Shown: piece by piece, positions 33,849-36,628 of the stretch | Numbering within the stretch: the first letter of the stretch is position 1 | Layout of the letters: each line of letters begins with the position of its first letter | Origin: Candidatus Gastranaerophilales bacterium | Lineage (GTDB): Bacteria > Cyanobacteriota > Vampirovibrionia > Gastranaerophilales > Gastranaerophilaceae | DNA length: 36,628 nucleotides | Reading direction: 5' to 3' | Assembly: GCA_900752845.1 (NCBI GenBank) | Contig: CAADWU010000092.1 | Span: forward strand, 1 to 36,628 | Program-made: the position numbers and the translations under genes | The notes under the pieces: model-generated | Seen by the model: only the letters and a program-made list of their open reading frames with translations | Told to the model about the DNA's origin: nothing | The model's database searches: none

Positions 33849-35654
33849 ATGGAAAAAAACAACGAAACTCTTAGTATTCTAAGACACTCAACATCACACA
33901 TTATGGCGCAAGCTGTTCAAAAGCTGTTTCCGTCTGCAAAGTTAGCAATCGGACCTGCTATTGAAAACGGCTTCTATTACGATTTTGATTTAACAGACGG
34001 TTATGCATTCACAGAAGACGATTTGGCAAAAATCGAAGAAGAAATGAAAAACATTGTTAAACAAAATCTTACTTTTGAAAAATATGTTATTCCTGATGTG
34101 GATGCACAAATCGCAGAATTCAAAAAAGAAGGTGAAATCTACAAAGCAGAACTTTTGGAAGAACACAAAAACGACAATCCGACTTTATATATCACAAAAG
34201 ATAAAGACGGTAATGCTTTATTTAACGACCTTTGTGCAGGGCCTCACCTTCCAAGTACTTCATATATTAAAGCAAATGCTTTTAAATTATTAAAGGTTGC
34301 TGGTGCATACTGGCGTGGAAATGCGCAAAACAAAATGCTTCAAAGAATTTATGCAACAGCATTCTGGACAAAAGAAGATTTGGCAGACTATCTGCACTTC
34401 CTTGAAGAAGCTGAAAAACGTGACCACAGAAAAATCGGAGCTAAACTTGATTTATTTTCAACAAGAGATGAACTTGGAGGAGGTCTTGTATTATGGCATC
34501 CTAACCTTGCTGTTGTTAGAGAAGAAATTGAAAATTACTGGAGAACAGAACACAGAAAACGTGGCTATACAATTGTAAATACTCCTCACATCGCAAAATC
34601 TAAATTGTGGGAAATCTCAGGTCACGCAGACCATTATCGTGAAAATATGTTCTTTATTCAAAAAGATGAAGACAGTGACGAACAATTTATTCTTAAACCT
34701 ATGAACTGTCCGTTCCACATCTTAATCTATCAAGCGAACAGATATTCTTACCGTTCATTGCCTTTAAGAATGGCTGAACTGGGTACTGTTTACAGAAAAG
34801 AAAAATCAGGAGCTTTGTCAGGATTGACAAGAGTTCAAGGTTTTACTCAAGACGATGCTCACATTTTCTGTACACCTGAGCAGCTTGTTGACGAAATTAA
34901 CGAAATTATTGACTTTGTAGCTGATACAATGGCTATTTTCAATATGAAATTCGAAGTTGAACTTTCCACACGACCTGAAAGCTATGTAGGTGAAATAGAA
35001 AACTGGAACAGAGCTGAAGCAGGCTTAAAAGAGGCTATGGACAGACGTGGAATGGTTTATGAAATCAACGAAGGCGACGGAGCTTTCTACGGTCCGAAAA
35101 TCGACTTTAAGGTTAAAGATGCAATCGGCAGAACATGGCAGTGTGCTACAATTCAGCTTGATTTTAACCTGCCTGAAAGATTTGATATTAAATATCAGGA
35201 CAAAGACGGTTCTATGAAAACTCCTGTTATGCTTCACCGTGTAATCTTCGGTTCTATGGAACGCTTCCACGGTATCTTAATCGAACACTATGCAGGTGCT
35301 TTCCCAACCTGGTTAGCTCCTACACAGGTTGCTATCGTTCCTATTTCAAACGAAAAACATACAGAGTTCGCAGAAGAAGTGTACAGAAAAATGAGAGCAA
35401 GAGGTATAAGAGTAAATCTTGACGACCGTTCTGAAAGTATGAACTACAAAATCAGAGAAAGCTTACAGGATAAGAAAATCCCTTACGTTTGCGTTATCGG
35501 TGATAAAGAAATCGAAGCAAACTCTGTAGCAGTAAGAGCTCGAGGCATTGGTCAGGTTGGAACGATGAGTGTTGATGAATTTATCAATAAAATTGAAGAT
35601 GAAATCAAAGCAAGAAGTTCCGAATCATTTGCAAAATCACTTGTAAAAGCATAA
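33849..35654 (+). CDS. thrS: Threonine-tRNA ligase lacking the TGS domain
   Basis: This 601-aa class II synthetase charges tRNA-Thr. The protein starts directly with the editing domain (HSTSHIMAQ, H13 and H17; CAGPHL later), which clears mis-charged serine, and lacks the roughly 60-residue N-terminal TGS domain found in most bacterial ThrRS. The catalytic core has the zinc Cys in PMNCPFH, motif 2 TVYRKEKSGALSGLTRVQGF with DDAHIFC, motif 3 HRVIFGSMERF, then the C-terminal anticodon-binding domain. I use ATG 33849, with AAAGGA 5 bases upstream; the frame runs 13 codons further up to 33810 without a ribosome site. A promoter and terminator bracket it as a single gene. Confidence 0.95.
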   Translation: MEKNNETLSILRHSTSHIMAQAVQKLFPSAKLAIGPAIENGFYYDFDLTDGYAFTEDDLAKIEEEMKNIVKQNLTFEKYVIPDVDAQIAEFKKEGEIYKAELLEEHKNDNPTLYITKDKDGNALFNDLCAGPHLPSTSYIKANAFKLLKVAGAYWRGNAQNKMLQRIYATAFWTKEDLADYLHFLEEAEKRDHRKIGAKLDLFSTRDELGGGLVLWHPNLAVVREEIENYWRTEHRKRGYTIVNTPHIAKSKLWEISGHADHYRENMFFIQKDEDSDEQFILKPMNCPFHILIYQANRYSYRSLPLRMAELGTVYRKEKSGALSGLTRVQGFTQDDAHIFCTPEQLVDEINEIIDFVADTMAIFNMKFEVELSTRPESYVGEIENWNRAEAGLKEAMDRRGMVYEINEGDGAFYGPKIDFKVKDAIGRTWQCATIQLDFNLPERFDIKYQDKDGSMKTPVMLHRVIFGSMERFHGILIEHYAGAFPTWLAPTQVAIVPISNEKHTEFAEEVYRKMRARGIRVNLDDRSESMNYKIRESLQDKKIPYVCVIGDKEIEANSVAVRARGIGQVGTMSVDEFINKIEDEIKARSSESFAKSLVKA

Positions 35655-35664
35655 ACATAATATC

Positions 35665-35695
35665 AGGCAGGCTAAAATCAAGCCTGCCTTTTTTT
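35665..35695 (+). terminator. Rho-independent terminator of thrS
   Basis: The 9-bp GC-rich stem AGGCAGGCT (35665-35673) / AGCCTGCCT (35681-35689) with a 7-base loop is followed by a run of seven T. It ends just before the next plus-strand start. Confidence 0.9.
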
Positions 35696-35699
35696 GAGC

Positions 35700-36155
35700 A
35701 TGAATGGCATCAGTTATAAATCATCCGAAAAAGATAAATTTGACAAATTACTTAAAGAAAAATTTTATCAAATGATTGCTGATTATGAAAAAGCAATTGA
35801 ATTAAATGGAGCTTCAAAACAAATAGGTCTAAAACTTGCGGGAGTTTATTTCAATGACGGACAATACGAAAAAGCCCTCAAGACTTTTGAAAAATATCCT
35901 CAAGAAGATGAATTTAGCTATTCACATTATTACGGCAAAGCCTTATGTTATTATGAATTAAAAGATTATGAAAAAGTTATTAAAAATCTAGACTTATTTA
36001 TTGAACATAATCCAAAATTGTGCAAACAAATTTCAGAAAAATGTCTGCCATCACTTGAAGGAAAGAAAGCTTACTACCGTTTAAGGGCTGGAGCAAATTG
36101 GAAACTTCACAAATATTCCGAATGGTTCAAAGATATTAAAAAAGGCAAGCTTTAA
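35700..36155 (+). CDS. TPR-like protein
   Basis: This 151-aa helical protein has at least two TPR units (YEKAIELNGASKQIGLKLAG, YFNDGQYEKALKTFEKYP, YGKALCYYELKDYEKVIKNL). There is no signal peptide or other domain. The ATG at 35700 is used here; an in-frame TTG at 35694 lies inside the thrS terminator. No Shine-Dalgarno or promoter is visible, since the terminator T-run ends four bases before the start, so expression may depend on readthrough from thrS. It converges with the next minus-strand gene with four bases of overlap at the stops. Confidence 0.65.
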   Translation: MNGISYKSSEKDKFDKLLKEKFYQMIADYEKAIELNGASKQIGLKLAGVYFNDGQYEKALKTFEKYPQEDEFSYSHYYGKALCYYELKDYEKVIKNLDLFIEHNPKLCKQISEKCLPSLEGKKAYYRLRAGANWKLHKYSEWFKDIKKGKL

Positions 36156-36166
36156 AGCTTGCCTTC
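36142..36166. terminator. Bidirectional terminator between convergent genes
   Basis: The near-perfect palindrome AAGGCAAGCTTTAAAGCTTG with matching end (36142-36165) spans both stop codons. It can form a hairpin of about 10 bp on either transcript; flanking A/T runs are short. Confidence 0.65.
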
Positions 36167-36607
36167 TAAATTTTTTAAAACTTTATTTTCGTTAATTTTA
36201 TCAATAAACTTTTTAGTTTTATTAGACATAACAACTTTGCCCGTATTATCATAGTAGTATCTGCATATACCGTTGTCAGAAGCCATCTTAACTGTCATAG
36301 AACAATTAAGTTTATCAAACGAACAATCATAAGCTTTTTGAACAGTTACTTCAATTGAAGGCTCATGATATTTCGGTGCTAAAATGTCAATTTGATTTCC
36401 TTCAGCTTCCACGCTTATAAACTCAAAAGATGTGTCTTTAAACTGTTTTGCTATATCTTTATAATATGTACTGCTGTCTAAAGGTACATTATTTACAGCT
36501 TTAGTTATATAAGTTTCCATACTTGTACATTTAGAAATATCTTCTATTGAAAGTAAAGTAGGATATAAATTTAAAAACAATACAACAGATACAATACCTA
36601 CAACCAT
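36152..36607 (-). CDS. Small membrane-anchored protein of unknown function
   Basis: This 151-aa protein has one N-terminal hydrophobic helix (residues 1-20, VVGIVSVVLFLNLYPTLL) that could act as an uncleaved anchor, and an extracytoplasmic domain with four Cys (positions near 28, 110, 118 and 130) likely to form disulfides. AGGGGA lies 6 bases before the ATG, so the start at 36607 is well supported. No family was recognised. The right edge of the window cuts off whatever precedes it, so promoter and operon are unknown. Confidence 0.7.
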   Translation of the reverse strand: MVVGIVSVVLFLNLYPTLLSIEDISKCTSMETYITKAVNNVPLDSSTYYKDIAKQFKDTSFEFISVEAEGNQIDILAPKYHEPSIEVTVQKAYDCSFDKLNCSMTVKMASDNGICRYYYDNTGKVVMSNKTKKFIDKINENKVLKNLEGKL

Positions 36608-36628
36608 AAATATCCCCTGAATTATTAA

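Overview
The window is AT-rich, densely coded bacterial DNA from an organism with a double-membrane envelope: it carries LptA- and LptC-like proteins, a TolC-type outer-membrane channel, a periplasmic adaptor, a lytic transglycosylase and SecDF. Low GC, single-copy housekeeping genes, and several prepilin-like proteins sharing the leader F-T-L-(A/S)-E-V-L-V-T-L-G-I-I-G-V-V fit a gut-type Vampirovibrionia/Melainabacteria (Gastranaerophilales-like) genome. That placement is inference from gene style; no rRNA or other decisive marker is present.

Layout. 1-2558 (minus): gltD-like oxidoreductase, a secreted unknown protein, and the 5' part of a prepilin-like gene cut by the window edge. 2691-6256 (plus): mutS2 and a PepT-like M20 peptidase, closed by a bidirectional terminator. 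6290-8984 (minus): a 637-aa unknown protein and a secreted lytic transglycosylase. 9288-13230 (plus): mtnP, yggT, trkA and trkH (potassium uptake). 13311-17899 (plus): a complete TolC / MacA-like / ABC ATPase / FtsX-type permease set. 17939-25741 (minus): prepilin II, lptC, lptA, a TPR protein, dprA, topA and aroE, mostly overlapping or a few bases apart. 25884-29303 (plus): dapA, secD, secF, with a 66-bp tandem duplication in the secD leader. 29339-31873 (minus): ssb, a DUF1537 four-carbon acid-sugar kinase and pdxA/pdxA2. 32052-36607: a two-TM unknown protein, prepilin III, thrS, a TPR-like protein and a small membrane-anchored protein.

The most unusual signal links the three prepilin-like genes. 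Each has a run of 9-10 G/C within or just before the coding region for its type IV leader peptide. In prepilins I and II (minus strand) the run lies in the same element (plus strand GGAGCTTAAAYGGTTG followed by the C-run). Translation from the RBS-supported ATG is out of frame with the pilin and would be restored at 8 or 11 G. In prepilin III the run lies in the opposite orientation relative to the gene and is in frame at 10 C. Prepilin I also carries a 60-bp in-frame duplication-like insert with the palindrome GCTACGTGCGTAGC, which duplicates the prepilin cleavage motif. Together this looks like a phase-variable pilin repertoire built around small mobile or recombining in-gene repeats. Homopolymer sequencing error is the main alternative.

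Near-consensus sigma-70 promoters could be placed for prepilins II and III, thrS and trkA, and strong hairpin terminators at five sites. TTG starts backed by a Shine-Dalgarno sequence occur in tolC and the transglycosylase.
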